In this document: piece after piece, positions 15,062 to 24,511 of the stretch | Position numbering within the stretch: the stretch's first letter is position 1 | Layout of the letters: each line of letters opens with the position of its first letter | Source: an uncultured Mycoplasma sp. | Lineage (GTDB): Bacteria > Bacillota_I > Bacilli_A > RF39 > UBA660 | Length of the DNA: 64,000 bases | Reading direction: 5' to 3' | Assembly (NCBI GenBank): GCA_902493595.1 | Contig: CABUPU010000002.1 | Coordinates: forward strand, 1 to 64,000 | Notes under the pieces: model-generated | Databases searched by the model: none | Seen by the model: only the letters and a program-made list of their open reading frames with translations | Told to the model about the DNA's origin: nothing | Program-made: the position numbers and the translations under genes

Positions 15062-15571
15062 ATGAAAGTATTTAGAAAAATATTATTAATATTACTTACT
15101 TTAATTGTGATATTTTTACTATTCATCACAATTTCTTTTGCATATCAAAAAATAGTTTTAAAAAAAGTTCCTTATGTATTTGGTTATACAAGTTTTATAA
15201 ATACAGGGTCAAGTATGCTTCCCTATATAAATGTTGGTGATTTAGTAATAGTTAAAAAAGAAGATAGTTATAAAGTTAATGATGTAATATCCTTTAAAAC
15301 GAATGAGAACTTTGTTAATACTCATAGAATTATCTCTATAAAATCTGGCTTTTATAAAACTAAAGGTGATAGTAATAAATTTAATGATGGTGAAGAAATT
15401 GATAAAAGTAAAGTATTTGGTAAAGTGGTACTTGTTATAAGCAATTTTGGTGCTATTTATGCGTTTTTACTAAATAATTATTTATATATTTTTATAGGTA
15501 TAATAGTGTTTTCTTTACTAGTGTTTTTAATTCATATATGGAGGAAAAATGAAGGCAGATGTAATAATTGA
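15062..15571 (+). CDS. sipW: SipW-type signal peptidase I
   Basis: 169 residues from ATG 15062; an in-frame start 37 codons earlier gives an unlikely leader. One N-terminal membrane helix (about 5-30) is followed by the catalytic-serine box GSSMLPYINVGDLVIVK. The NTHRIISI box has His where bacterial type I peptidases have Lys, as in the ER/SipW class. GDSNKFNDGE is the third conserved box, and a C-terminal membrane helix ends the protein. In Bacillus, SipW processes TasA-type exported proteins. The proteins at 4641, 6671 and 9482 have SYA-ended signal segments and are likely substrates. It overlaps priA by 23 bases. Confidence 0.85.
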   Translation: MKVFRKILLILLTLIVIFLLFITISFAYQKIVLKKVPYVFGYTSFINTGSSMLPYINVGDLVIVKKEDSYKVNDVISFKTNENFVNTHRIISIKSGFYKTKGDSNKFNDGEEIDKSKVFGKVVLVISNFGAIYAFLLNNYLYIFIGIIVFSLLVFLIHIWRKNEGRCNN

Positions 15572-17717
15572 ATATCCAGTTAAAACTTTAGATAAAATAT
15601 TTTCATATATAATTCCAAGTAAATTTAAGAATACTTTGCGTGTTGGTATGAAAGTAGTTGTTCCCTTTAACAAAGGGGTAATTAATGGAATAGTTATTGG
15701 GATAAACTCTAATAAATGCGATTATGAAATGAAAGAAATTCTTTCCATAAATGATAATTTTATTGTAAATGAACAGCAACTTAAAATGGCTTATTATTTA
15801 AAAAAAACCACTTTGTGTCCCCTTATAAGTGCAATTGAGGTGATGATGCCTCCCTCTCTTAAAATAAAAAGTGATAATAAAGATTATAAGAAATATGATA
15901 CATTTATTACTTTAAATAAAGATAAAAATATTATAAATAAATATATTTTAGAAAATGAAAGATATCAAAATCAAGTAATTATATTAGATAAACTTTTAAA
16001 TAGTGAATTTATAAATAAAAAAGAGGTAGTAGGTAGTAGTTTAAATACTCTTATTAAAAAAGGTTTAGTAAAGGAAGTTAAAAAAGAAAAATATCGTATT
16101 AATGTTGATGATGAAAAAAGCATACCTGTTACATTAAATGAAGAGCAAGCTAAAGCTTTTGAAATAATGAATAAAGGACTAAATTCTTATAATGTATATT
16201 TACTTCAGGGGGTTACAGGATGTGGTAAAACTGAAACTTATATGGCTCTTATTGATGAAGTATTAAAAAATGGTAAAACAGTTATTGTACTTGTTCCTGA
16301 AATATGTTTAACTACGCAAACTGTTCAAAGATTTTATAAAAGATTTGGATCACTTGTAGCTATTTTCCATAGTGGACTTTCTACTGGGGAAAAGTATGAT
16401 GAATATATGAAAATATATAAAGGAGAAGTTAAAATAGTTGTAGGAACTCGAAGTAGTATATTTGTACCAATTAAAAACTTAGGTTTAATAATTATTGATG
16501 AAGAACATTCAGATAGTTATAAACAAGATAGCTCTCCACGATATGATGCAATTGATGTAGCAAATTTTAGAGCAAAGGAACTTGGGATACCTTTAGTACT
16601 TGCTAGTGCAACTCCTAGTCTTGAATCAAAAGCAAGAACTTTAAAAGATGTATATCATCTTGTTACAATTAACAAAAGAGCAAATAATGCACCACTTCCT
16701 AAAACTTATTTAATTGATATGAAATATGAAGGTGGAAAATTCTTATCAAAAGAATTAATCTCTAAAATTAATGATAGGTTAGCAAAAAAAGAGCAAGTAA
16801 TACTTCTTTTAAACAGGAGAGGTTTTTCTACATTTGTAACTTGTTCAAATTGTGGTTATACATATAAATGTCCAAACTGTGATATAACCTTAACATATCA
16901 TAAGACCAGTAATAGTTTAAGATGTCATTATTGTTCATATAATATTAAAAAGGATGAAATGTGTCCAAACTGTAATGAAGATGCTCTTAATTATTTAGGT
17001 CTTGGTACTCAAAAAGTTGAGGAAGAACTAAAAACCCTTTTTAAAGAGGCAAATATTATCAGAATGGATCAAGATACTACATCGAAAAAGGGAAGTTATC
17101 AAAGAATTATTGATGATTTTTCTGCACATAAATATGATATACTTTTAGGTACGCAAATGATTAGTAAAGGTCTTGATTTTTCACTTGTTACTTTAGTGGG
17201 TATTATTAACGCTGATACATCCTTAAATATACCAGATTTTAGAGCTAATGAAAAAACATTTTCTCTTTTATATCAAACATCAGGAAGAGCAGGAAGAGGA
17301 AATGCCCCTGGAGAAGTTTTAATTCAAACATTTAATCCTGATAATAAAGTTTTAGAGTATGTTAAAAATAATGATTATGAAAGCTTCTTTAAATATGAAC
17401 TTGATATTCGTCATAAACTTTTTTATCCACCATTTTGCTATATTGCTCATATTATGATAATTAGTAAAAGTTATGAAATTGCTAGTAAAGAATCTAATTT
17501 AATAAAGGGTTATTTAAACAAAGAAATTAAAAATAAAATTATTTTAGGACCAACACCTGCGGGTATGTTTAGAATAAATAATTTATATCATTTTGGAATT
17601 ATTATTAAATATAAAACAATTGATAATCTTTTTGATGTTCTTTCAAATATTGATAAAAAATATATTTTAAATAAAGATGTTGATGTACAAATTACTATTA
17701 ATCCCTCAAGGTTTTAA
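15549..17717 (+). CDS. priA: primosomal protein N', replication restart helicase
   Basis: 722 residues, normal length. PriA recognises stalled forks and reloads the replicative helicase. The N-terminal DNA-binding domain (IIEYPVKTLDKIFSYIIP) is followed by Walker A GVTGCGKTETY near residue 221, the DEEH box in IIIDEEHSDSYKQ, and a zinc-binding segment with Cys pairs between about residues 432 and 478 (CSNCGYTYKCPNCD ... CHYCSY ... CPNCNE). Helicase motifs V/VI appear in GTQMISKGLDF and QTSGRAGR. The start ATG 15549 follows AGGA and lies inside the end of sipW. Confidence 0.96.
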   Translation: MKADVIIEYPVKTLDKIFSYIIPSKFKNTLRVGMKVVVPFNKGVINGIVIGINSNKCDYEMKEILSINDNFIVNEQQLKMAYYLKKTTLCPLISAIEVMMPPSLKIKSDNKDYKKYDTFITLNKDKNIINKYILENERYQNQVIILDKLLNSEFINKKEVVGSSLNTLIKKGLVKEVKKEKYRINVDDEKSIPVTLNEEQAKAFEIMNKGLNSYNVYLLQGVTGCGKTETYMALIDEVLKNGKTVIVLVPEICLTTQTVQRFYKRFGSLVAIFHSGLSTGEKYDEYMKIYKGEVKIVVGTRSSIFVPIKNLGLIIIDEEHSDSYKQDSSPRYDAIDVANFRAKELGIPLVLASATPSLESKARTLKDVYHLVTINKRANNAPLPKTYLIDMKYEGGKFLSKELISKINDRLAKKEQVILLLNRRGFSTFVTCSNCGYTYKCPNCDITLTYHKTSNSLRCHYCSYNIKKDEMCPNCNEDALNYLGLGTQKVEEELKTLFKEANIIRMDQDTTSKKGSYQRIIDDFSAHKYDILLGTQMISKGLDFSLVTLVGIINADTSLNIPDFRANEKTFSLLYQTSGRAGRGNAPGEVLIQTFNPDNKVLEYVKNNDYESFFKYELDIRHKLFYPPFCYIAHIMIISKSYEIASKESNLIKGYLNKEIKNKIILGPTPAGMFRINNLYHFGIIIKYKTIDNLFDVLSNIDKKYILNKDVDVQITINPSRF

Positions 17718-17737
17718 GTGCTTCGGCACTTTTTTTA
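17716..17737 (+). terminator. priA terminator
   Basis: AAGTGC-TTCG-GCACTT followed by a T run; the stem begins in the priA stop codon. Confidence 0.9.
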
Positions 17738-17769
17738 TTTTGGTGGTAAAAGTTGGGGTAAAAAAATAA

Positions 17770-17794
17770 AACTTCCCTTAAATTAAGGAAAGTT
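17770..17794 (-). terminator. terminator of tRNA-Gln
   Basis: On the minus strand, AACTTTCCTT pairs with AAGGGAAGTT around AATTT and is followed by TTTATTTTTTT. Confidence 0.75.
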
Positions 17795-17805
17795 ATTCAT
17801 ATATT

Positions 17806-17881
17806 TGGTTACCCAGATAGGATTCGAACCCATGGAATGTCAGGACCAGAACCTGATGCCTTACCGCTTGGCTACTGGGTA
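17806..17881 (-). tRNA. tRNA-Gln, anticodon CUG
   Basis: 76 nt with encoded CCA. The acceptor stem TACCCAG/CTGGGTA starts with U1-A72, as is usual for tRNA-Gln. The D arm is GCC/GGC. The anticodon stem TCAGG/CCTGA encloses TTCTGGT, giving CUG. The T arm ATGGG/CCTAT has the loop TTCGAAT. CUG reads CAG, a rare codon in so AT-rich a genome, so a second tRNA-Gln (UUG) is expected elsewhere. Confidence 0.95.
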
Positions 17882-17967
17882 ATTACTTAATTACTATATC
17901 ATAAATTCTATTTAAATTAAAGTAGTAAAATAAAATAAAATGTGATATTATATGTTTGTGATGAAAT

Positions 17968-19074
17968 ATGAAAAAAGTTGTTATTGGATTAAGTGGAGGA
18001 GTAGATAGTGCAGTTGGTGCTTATTTACTTAAAAAGGAAGGCTATGAAGTAATAGGTCTTTTTATGCGTAATTGGGATAGTAATATTAATAATGATATAT
18101 TAGGAAATCCTAATGATACAAATGATATTTGTCCACAGGAAAAAGATTATAATGATGCTAAAAAAGTATGTGAATTTTTAGGTATAGAGCTTCATAGAAT
18201 AGATTTTATTAAAGAATATTGGGACTATGTATTTACTTATTTTTTAGAGGAATTAAAAAAAGGTAGAACGCCAAACCCAGATATGCTTTGTAATAAATAT
18301 ATTAAATTTGATTTATTTGTAAAAGAAGCAAGAAGACTTGGAGCAGACTTTATAGCAACAGGTCATTATGCTAGAATCGAGGGTAACAAACTTCTTCGTG
18401 CAAAAGATTTAAATAAAGATCAAACTTATTTTTTAGCGGATGTAAATGTAAATAATTTTAAAGATGTACTTTTTCCAATTGGAGATTATACAAAACCTGA
18501 AATAAGACAAATTGCTAAAGAAGTAGGAATTCCGGTATTTGATAAAAAAGATTCTACTGGAATATGTTTTATAGGAGAAAGAAACTTTCAAAAATTTATG
18601 GCAAACTATTTAAAACCTAATCCTGGTGATATTATTAATGTAGAAACAGGTGAAAAAATAGGAACTCATATGGGACTTATGAATTATACAATTGGTCAAA
18701 GAAAAAATGTTGGACTTTCTGGTGATGAACAAAGACATTATGTATGTGGTAAAGATACAAAGAAAAATATATTATATGTTGCATTTGGTGAAAGTGAATA
18801 TTTATATTCTGATGAATGCATAGTAGATAATGTAAACTTTATTTCTAGTAAAAGGCCTTCATTTTGTACTTGTAAATTCCGTTATAGGGGTGAAGATCAT
18901 CCATGCGCTTTAGAATATCTTGAAAATAATAAAATTAAAGTTATTTATAAAGGTAAAGCTAAAAGTGTAACTCCTGGTCAAGCTTGTGTATTTTATGATG
19001 GCGAAGAGTGCCTTGGATGTGGTTTTATCGATGAAGTTTTCAAAGATGGCGAAAAACTTTGGTATTTAAATTAA
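17968..19074 (+). CDS. mnmA: tRNA-specific 2-thiouridylase MnmA
   Basis: 368 residues. It catalyses 2-thiolation of U34 in tRNA-Lys, -Glu and -Gln. The PP-loop motif is LSGGVDSAVGAYL near residue 8. The catalytic Cys pair is Cys108 (NPDMLCNKYIKF) and Cys200 (STGICFIGERNF). The C-terminal beta-barrel region includes TPGQACVFYDGEECLGCGFI. It stands next to tRNA-Gln, one of its substrates' class, on the opposite strand. Single gene with its own terminator. Confidence 0.96.
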   Translation: MKKVVIGLSGGVDSAVGAYLLKKEGYEVIGLFMRNWDSNINNDILGNPNDTNDICPQEKDYNDAKKVCEFLGIELHRIDFIKEYWDYVFTYFLEELKKGRTPNPDMLCNKYIKFDLFVKEARRLGADFIATGHYARIEGNKLLRAKDLNKDQTYFLADVNVNNFKDVLFPIGDYTKPEIRQIAKEVGIPVFDKKDSTGICFIGERNFQKFMANYLKPNPGDIINVETGEKIGTHMGLMNYTIGQRKNVGLSGDEQRHYVCGKDTKKNILYVAFGESEYLYSDECIVDNVNFISSKRPSFCTCKFRYRGEDHPCALEYLENNKIKVIYKGKAKSVTPGQACVFYDGEECLGCGFIDEVFKDGEKLWYLN

Positions 19075-19092
19075 GAGCATTTGCTCTTTTTT
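19073..19092 (+). terminator. mnmA terminator
   Basis: AAGAGCA/TGCTCTT hairpin with a T run, starting in the mnmA stop codon. Confidence 0.85.
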
Positions 19093-19165
19093 TATGAAAA
19101 ACTATGGTACAAAATAAAAAATTATGATATTATATTTTTAGTATAAAATAATAAAGAGGTTAGAT

Positions 19166-21097
19166 ATGAAAAATATATTTAAAAACATAAAAAATTATTT
19201 TAATGAGAATAAAACAAAAAGTATTACTATTTTAGTCGTATTAATATTAACAATTATTTCAAGTATTACTTTAATAGCATACTCATTTTATCAAAATAAA
19301 AGTACTAAACTTATTATATCTGGACTTGCTTTAATAGATTCATCAGATGTATCAATAAAGGTTTATAGAGAAAATAAAAATGATAATGGGACTGGTTTAA
19401 ATACATATGCACTTTCTTATTATGTACCTAGTGCTTCTTCATACACATATCAAAGTTCTAAAACAGTATGTGATGCAGGTATAACAATAGAGAAGTATGA
19501 AAATCAAAAGTTTTATGTAGATGCAACTAAAAAAGGAAAATGTAAAGTATATTTTGATGCTATAGATGGATATATTGATGATTATGAAGTAAATCTTTTT
19601 GTTCAAAATGAAGTAGGTAATACTAATGATAATAATTATAATAAAATGGGTCAGTTACCACTTTATGAAACGGGATATTATTATACGATAAATACAAGTA
19701 AAACAAGTTGTACTAATGGTGCAACAGTAAGCATCGAAGGAAGAAATATAGTAGTACTTGCAACTAAAAAATCAGTATGTAATGTTTATGCTGATAAAAA
19801 TAGTGATAGTGTTGGACCAACGGTAAGTAATTTATCTGTTGATGGTAAAGCAGTAACATTTACTGCTTCGGATAATATTGGTCTTGCAATGTATGGCCTT
19901 AGTTCATCTAACACTATAGCACCTGATGATTGGTATTATTTTAGTGGAACAAGTCAAACAACCACTTTTGAATATGCTACTGAAGGAACATATTATTTAT
20001 GGGTTAAAGATACTGCAGGAAATAATGCTATTTCTGAAGCAATAACTATAACACTTGATGCTGCTTCACCAGTTGTTGAAAATATTGATGCTTATACTAA
20101 AAATGCTGTAATTGCACTTTCTGATGATAATAATTTAGCAGGTTATGCAGTTACAACAACCTTAACTACACCTACAAGTTGGACTGCTGTTTCCGGAAAA
20201 ACTGCAAGTGTAACATATCCTACTTCAGTAAATGGTACTTATTATGTACATGTAAAAGATGCCGCAGGTAAAACATCATTTAAATCATTTAACATGGCAT
20301 GTGCTACCTCAACTACTACAAATTTTGCTTATACTGGTGCTGTTAAAAATTATACTACAGTGTGTCGTGGAAAACATACTTTAACTGTTTGGGGTGCTCA
20401 AGGTGGAAATAATGGTGGAAAAGGTGGTTATTCAACAGGAGTAGTTAATTTGAATGAAAATATGAAATTATATATTTATGTAGGTGGTCAAGGTTCAACA
20501 GGTTCTTCTGGAGGATTTAATGGCGGTGGTACTACCGGTACTGCTAGTGGTGGATCAGGTGGAGGTGCTTCTGACATAAGAATAGGAACTGATTCATTAT
20601 ATGCAAGAGTAATTGTTGCTGGTGGTGGCGGTGGAAAAGGACAAGATAGCTGTGCTGCTGGTGGCGTCGGAGGAGGTACTACTGGTGGTGGTAGTGCTAA
20701 TCAAAATAATTGTGGTACTCAGGCCGGCGGTGGAACTCAAACTGCTGGAGGTGCTAAAGGAATATATAGTGGTACATATGGAGCTAATACAGGAGCGTTT
20801 GGTAAAGGTGGAAATGCAAGTAGTGGAAATTATGTTGGCGGTGGCGGTGGCGGTGGCTGGTACGGCGGTGGAGCCGGAGCTACAGCAGGCTGGTCAAATG
20901 GTGGCGGCGGTGGGTCTGGATATGTTTATACTTCGTCAACAGCATCAAGCTGTCCATCTGGTTGTAAACTTACATCGTCATATTACCTAACAAACGCATC
21001 AACTACTGCAGGAAGTTCTTCATTTACAGGAACATCTGGTTCATCTGAAACCGGTCATTCTGGTAATGGTTATGCAAGAATTGTTTATAATCCATAA
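19166..21097 (+). CDS. surface protein with Ig-like repeats and a glycine-rich (ALK-type) domain
   Basis: 643 residues. Residues about 19-42 form a signal/anchor helix. Two beta domains with paired Cys follow, then two Ig-like repeats (GPTVSNLSVDGKAVTF ... YYLWVKDTAGN and its partner with YYVHVKDAAGK). The C-terminal 260 residues start with FAYTGAVKNYT and contain WGAQGG, VIVAGGGGG, GGGGGGGWYGGGAGAT and a final GNGYARIVY. That is the pattern of the glycine-rich domain found in ALK/LTK receptors and in many gut bacterial surface proteins. The Gly-rich DNA is much richer in GC than the rest of the gene. No sorting signal is present. Own promoter region, own terminator. Confidence 0.75.
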   Translation: MKNIFKNIKNYFNENKTKSITILVVLILTIISSITLIAYSFYQNKSTKLIISGLALIDSSDVSIKVYRENKNDNGTGLNTYALSYYVPSASSYTYQSSKTVCDAGITIEKYENQKFYVDATKKGKCKVYFDAIDGYIDDYEVNLFVQNEVGNTNDNNYNKMGQLPLYETGYYYTINTSKTSCTNGATVSIEGRNIVVLATKKSVCNVYADKNSDSVGPTVSNLSVDGKAVTFTASDNIGLAMYGLSSSNTIAPDDWYYFSGTSQTTTFEYATEGTYYLWVKDTAGNNAISEAITITLDAASPVVENIDAYTKNAVIALSDDNNLAGYAVTTTLTTPTSWTAVSGKTASVTYPTSVNGTYYVHVKDAAGKTSFKSFNMACATSTTTNFAYTGAVKNYTTVCRGKHTLTVWGAQGGNNGGKGGYSTGVVNLNENMKLYIYVGGQGSTGSSGGFNGGGTTGTASGGSGGGASDIRIGTDSLYARVIVAGGGGGKGQDSCAAGGVGGGTTGGGSANQNNCGTQAGGGTQTAGGAKGIYSGTYGANTGAFGKGGNASSGNYVGGGGGGGWYGGGAGATAGWSNGGGGGSGYVYTSSTASSCPSGCKLTSSYYLTNASTTAGSSSFTGTSGSSETGHSGNGYARIVYNP

Positions 21098-21098
21098 A

Positions 21099-21125
21099 AT
21101 TCATTAAAAAATAATGAGTTTTTTT
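21099..21125 (+). terminator. terminator
   Basis: ATTCATT pairs with AATGAGT (one G-U) around AAAAAAT and is followed by seven T. Confidence 0.75.
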
Positions 21126-21160
21126 GTGGATTATGATATCATATATATACGAGGTAATAT

Positions 21161-22303
21161 ATGAGAAAATTAATTAAATTAGATAAAATATATGATATAA
21201 AATTTGATAGTAAAATTCATTCTTTTTTATCACCTGAACATATTTATATACCAATTGAAACTGGTTTTGATCTATTAAAAAAACAAAATTCTAAAGTCTT
21301 AATGGGCGAAGCAATTTTAGAAAACAAACTTAAAAAAATTAAAAGTAGTATATCTGGAAAAGTTATTGGTACAAGTAAACTTATATGTGATGGAGTAGAA
21401 AAAGAATGTATAGTAATTGAAAATAATTATGAAGAAAATGTTAAGGAAACTAAGAATAAGATAAAAAATATTACTACGGATGACATTATAAATGTGTTAA
21501 ATATGTTGAATCTAGATAAATATTTACATGCTTTTCAAACGCAAAAAATATCTAATTTAATAATAAATGGCATGGAGGATGAACCCTATATAGAAAATAA
21601 TCCATTTATACTAAAAAGTTATTCTAATGAAATACTAAAAATAACAGATTTAATAAGTAGTACTTTTAAAATAAATAATAATTATATTGCTGTAAAAAGT
21701 AATGATACTGAAAATATTAATTTATATTTAAGTAAAATAGGTACTTATACAAATATTAACTTAAGTTTAATCGAAGATAAATATCTTTTGGGACAGGATT
21801 TCTTTTTGCTCGAAAATATGGGGCTATCTGAAAATAGTTTAGTAATAAGTGCTAAAGATATTATAAATATATATAATGGTTTATTATATAATGATTTTAT
21901 AGATACTAATTATATTACAATTGCTAGTCCAAATATTTACAAAAGCTATGTTGTGAATGTAAAAATAGGTACGCTTCTTATTGATGTACTTAATAAACTT
22001 AATATAAAAAGTTTTGATGGTTTATATATTTACAATGGACTTATGACTGGATATGAAATTGATTATAAAAAATGTGTTGTAACAAGTAATATGAAAGGAT
22101 TAATTATAATTCCAAAAACATTAGAAAAAGAATCTCCATGCAATTTATGTGGAATGTGCTATAAAGTATGTCCTGTTAAGGTAAATCCTAAAAATGTGAT
22201 GGATACTGGTAAAAAAAGTAAAAATTGTATTGACTGTGGACTATGTACTTATATTTGCCCATGTAAGATAAATCTAAGAAAATATTTAAGAGGTCAAAAA
22301 TGA
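21161..22303 (+). CDS. RnfC-like electron-transfer protein
   Basis: 380 residues. The C-terminus carries two 4Fe-4S clusters of the RnfC type: CNLCGMCYKVCPVKVNP and CIDCGLCTYICPCKINL. The N-terminus has the RnfC opening with a lipoyl-like hairpin (KIKSSISGKVIG), and the centre has a weakly conserved NADH/flavin region. RnfC is normally the NADH-oxidising subunit of the six-subunit Rnf complex (about 430-450 aa), so this version is short and divergent; the glycine-rich flavin loop is not obvious. Its stop overlaps the ATG of the membrane partner gene by four bases. Confidence 0.7.
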   Translation: MRKLIKLDKIYDIKFDSKIHSFLSPEHIYIPIETGFDLLKKQNSKVLMGEAILENKLKKIKSSISGKVIGTSKLICDGVEKECIVIENNYEENVKETKNKIKNITTDDIINVLNMLNLDKYLHAFQTQKISNLIINGMEDEPYIENNPFILKSYSNEILKITDLISSTFKINNNYIAVKSNDTENINLYLSKIGTYTNINLSLIEDKYLLGQDFFLLENMGLSENSLVISAKDIINIYNGLLYNDFIDTNYITIASPNIYKSYVVNVKIGTLLIDVLNKLNIKSFDGLYIYNGLMTGYEIDYKKCVVTSNMKGLIIIPKTLEKESPCNLCGMCYKVCPVKVNPKNVMDTGKKSKNCIDCGLCTYICPCKINLRKYLRGQK

Positions 22304-23160
22304 ATGTTTATTTAAAATCTAAAAATAATGAAAATAAAATATTATTAAAATATATTTTACTTTTAATACCTTTTTTAATATATGGTTTTTATAAGAATGG
22401 AATATTATTATATAAAGGGGAATATGTTAATATATTTTATATGTTTAAACCACTTATTTTAACTATTATTTCTATTTTAATAAGTTATTTATTTACAAAA
22501 TATAAAAAAGAAGATTTTATTTCATATAGATTGTATTTAAATATATTAAGTAGTTTAATAGCTTTACCTAATACAAATATATTTATTTACTTAATTATTT
22601 TATTTTTAGTTAATATTTTATATACTTTTAAAAAGGTTAATATAAGTTTAATTACTGTTTTATTACTAATTATAGTTTCTATGATATTTTCTAAGCATTT
22701 ATTTTTAAATGTTTATGAAGAAAGTGTAAATCATAGTTATAGTATTACTAATTATTTATTTGGTAATGGTTCTGGGGGAATTTCAAATACATTATTTATT
22801 TATAGTATTTTAGTTTTTATTTATTTAATATGTGATTTTTCCTATAAAAAGCATATAGTTTTAACCTCTTTAACGGTATACTATATATTACTTGCATTAA
22901 GTTTTGTAATTCTTAAAAAATTTGATTATAACATTGCATTAAATAATAATCTGATATTTGCTTTTATATTTTTAAATACAATAAGTATTTTCACACCATA
23001 CACTAAAGGTGGTTGTTATTTATATGGCTTTATTTTAGGACTTTTTAGCTTCATTTTTAGTTTTATAGATATTAATTTAGGTGTTTATTTAGTAAGTTTA
23101 ATATTATCACTTGTATTTCCATATTTTGATAAATTTATTTTAAAAATTAGTTCCAAATAA
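22300..23160 (+). CDS. RnfD/NqrB-like membrane protein
   Basis: 286 residues, about eight predicted membrane helices. It is translationally coupled to the RnfC-like gene (ATGA overlap), as rnfD follows rnfC in Rnf operons. GNGSGGISNTLF (about residues 151-162) resembles the RnfD segment where FMN is attached to a Thr in an SGxT-like motif, but the motif is not exact. No RnfG, E, A or B gene follows; a bidirectional terminator does. Confidence 0.55.
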   Translation: MNVYLKSKNNENKILLKYILLLIPFLIYGFYKNGILLYKGEYVNIFYMFKPLILTIISILISYLFTKYKKEDFISYRLYLNILSSLIALPNTNIFIYLIILFLVNILYTFKKVNISLITVLLLIIVSMIFSKHLFLNVYEESVNHSYSITNYLFGNGSGGISNTLFIYSILVFIYLICDFSYKKHIVLTSLTVYYILLALSFVILKKFDYNIALNNNLIFAFIFLNTISIFTPYTKGGCYLYGFILGLFSFIFSFIDINLGVYLVSLILSLVFPYFDKFILKISSK

Positions 23161-23183
23161 AAAAAGAGTTTAGGCTCTTTTTT
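23160..23183. terminator. bidirectional terminator between rnfD-like and ATPase genes
   Basis: AAAAAAGAG pairs with CTCTTTTTT around TTTAGG and has A and T runs on the two sides. Confidence 0.75.
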
Positions 23184-24453
23184 AGTTTTTAAGGCTTCCG
23201 ATAGGTACTATATATACACCATCTTCATTTTTATATGCATAATCTCCGATTGCGGTAAGTACCATTAAAAAAGATGGATTTTTCATTTTAGTAGTATCTA
23301 TTTTACTATTAAGCTCTTTTAAATTTTTAATTCCTTCGTTGATAAGGTCATCACCACCAAGTTTAATTTCTATTAAACCATAATCCCCATTTCGTAAATG
23401 CATTACGGCATCACATTCAAGTCCAGATGAATCACGATAGTGATAAATATTTCCATCTAAACTTTCAGCATATACTTTTAAATCACGCATACAAAGAGTT
23501 TCAAATATAAGTCCAAATGTTTTTAAATCATTTATTAAATCATTTGGTCCAAGCCCTAATGCTGCAGTTGCGATAGATGGATCTATAAAATATCTACTGT
23601 CAGATGTTCTAATTGCTGTTTTACTTCGTAAATTTGGATTCCAAGCTGATACATCTTCGATAACAAATATTTTTTTTAAGGCATTAATATATGAATATAT
23701 TGTATCCTCACTTAAAGATTCTGTATCATTTGCAACTATATCATCTTTGATTGATGAAAGAGAAATTTGTGTACCTTGATTTCTTGCATAAGATTTCATT
23801 AACCTTTTTACTCGCTCATTATCCTTGATAACACCATCTATTTCATTAATATCATTTTTTGTGATGCTGTCGTAATAATCATATGCTTGTTCTAGTGATG
23901 CATCCTCATCCATAAATGTTGCTTTTGGCCATCCTCCTCTGCAAGTTAAAAAGGCTATGTCATTAAGTGTTAGCTTGCTAGTGCCAGATATATTTTCTTT
24001 TTGACTAAATAGATCACCAATACTTACTTCACCTGTTGATTCTCCAGATTCATATAAACTCATTGGCCTCATAGTTACCCAAGCAAATCTACCTGTACCA
24101 CTATGGAAAATATCATCTTTTTTTACAGGTGTACTTGACCCTGTTAAAATAAACTGTCCTTCTTCATTTCTATGATCAATTTCAAATCTAACTGCATCCC
24201 ATAAAATTGGTGCAATTTGCCATTCATCTATTAATCTTGGAACTTCACCTTTTAATAATAGTGATGGATTCATTTGTGCTAGTTGAATATTTTGCATTCT
24301 TTTAGTGGGGTCTGCCATATATAAACTACTTTTTGCAAATTGCTCACAGGTAGTAGTTTTACCACACCATTTTGGTCCTTCGATTAATACAGCTCCTTTA
24401 CCTTTTAGTTTTTTAGTAATTTTAGTTTCAATTATTCTTTTTTTATAATTCAC
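23182..24453 (-). CDS. AAA ATPase with DUF4143 nuclease-like domain
   Basis: 423 residues. Walker A EGPKWCGKTTTCEQF (about residues 25-39), Walker B-like RLIDEWQ and sensor FILTGSST belong to the AAA_14 fold. The C-terminal DUF4143 part contains SRYFIDPSIATAALG and ECDAVMHLRNGDYGLIEIKLGG, which carries a PD-(D/E)XK-like E-I-K core. These proteins are common, often horizontally moved and of unknown function. Four 23-bp tandem repeats lie about 60 bases upstream of its start. Confidence 0.85.
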   Translation of the reverse strand: MNYKKRIIETKITKKLKGKGAVLIEGPKWCGKTTTCEQFAKSSLYMADPTKRMQNIQLAQMNPSLLLKGEVPRLIDEWQIAPILWDAVRFEIDHRNEEGQFILTGSSTPVKKDDIFHSGTGRFAWVTMRPMSLYESGESTGEVSIGDLFSQKENISGTSKLTLNDIAFLTCRGGWPKATFMDEDASLEQAYDYYDSITKNDINEIDGVIKDNERVKRLMKSYARNQGTQISLSSIKDDIVANDTESLSEDTIYSYINALKKIFVIEDVSAWNPNLRSKTAIRTSDSRYFIDPSIATAALGLGPNDLINDLKTFGLIFETLCMRDLKVYAESLDGNIYHYRDSSGLECDAVMHLRNGDYGLIEIKLGGDDLINEGIKNLKELNSKIDTTKMKNPSFLMVLTAIGDYAYKNEDGVYIVPIGSLKN

Positions 24454-24511
24454 TTTGTAACCTCCTCGATAATTGTAATTTTACCATATATTATTACAAT
24501 TTTCAATACTA

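Noticed and set aside
20613..20990. 125-codon plus-strand ORF inside the Gly-rich domain
   Set aside because: It is the shifted frame of the GGT/GGC repeats and gives Val/Leu/Ala low complexity.
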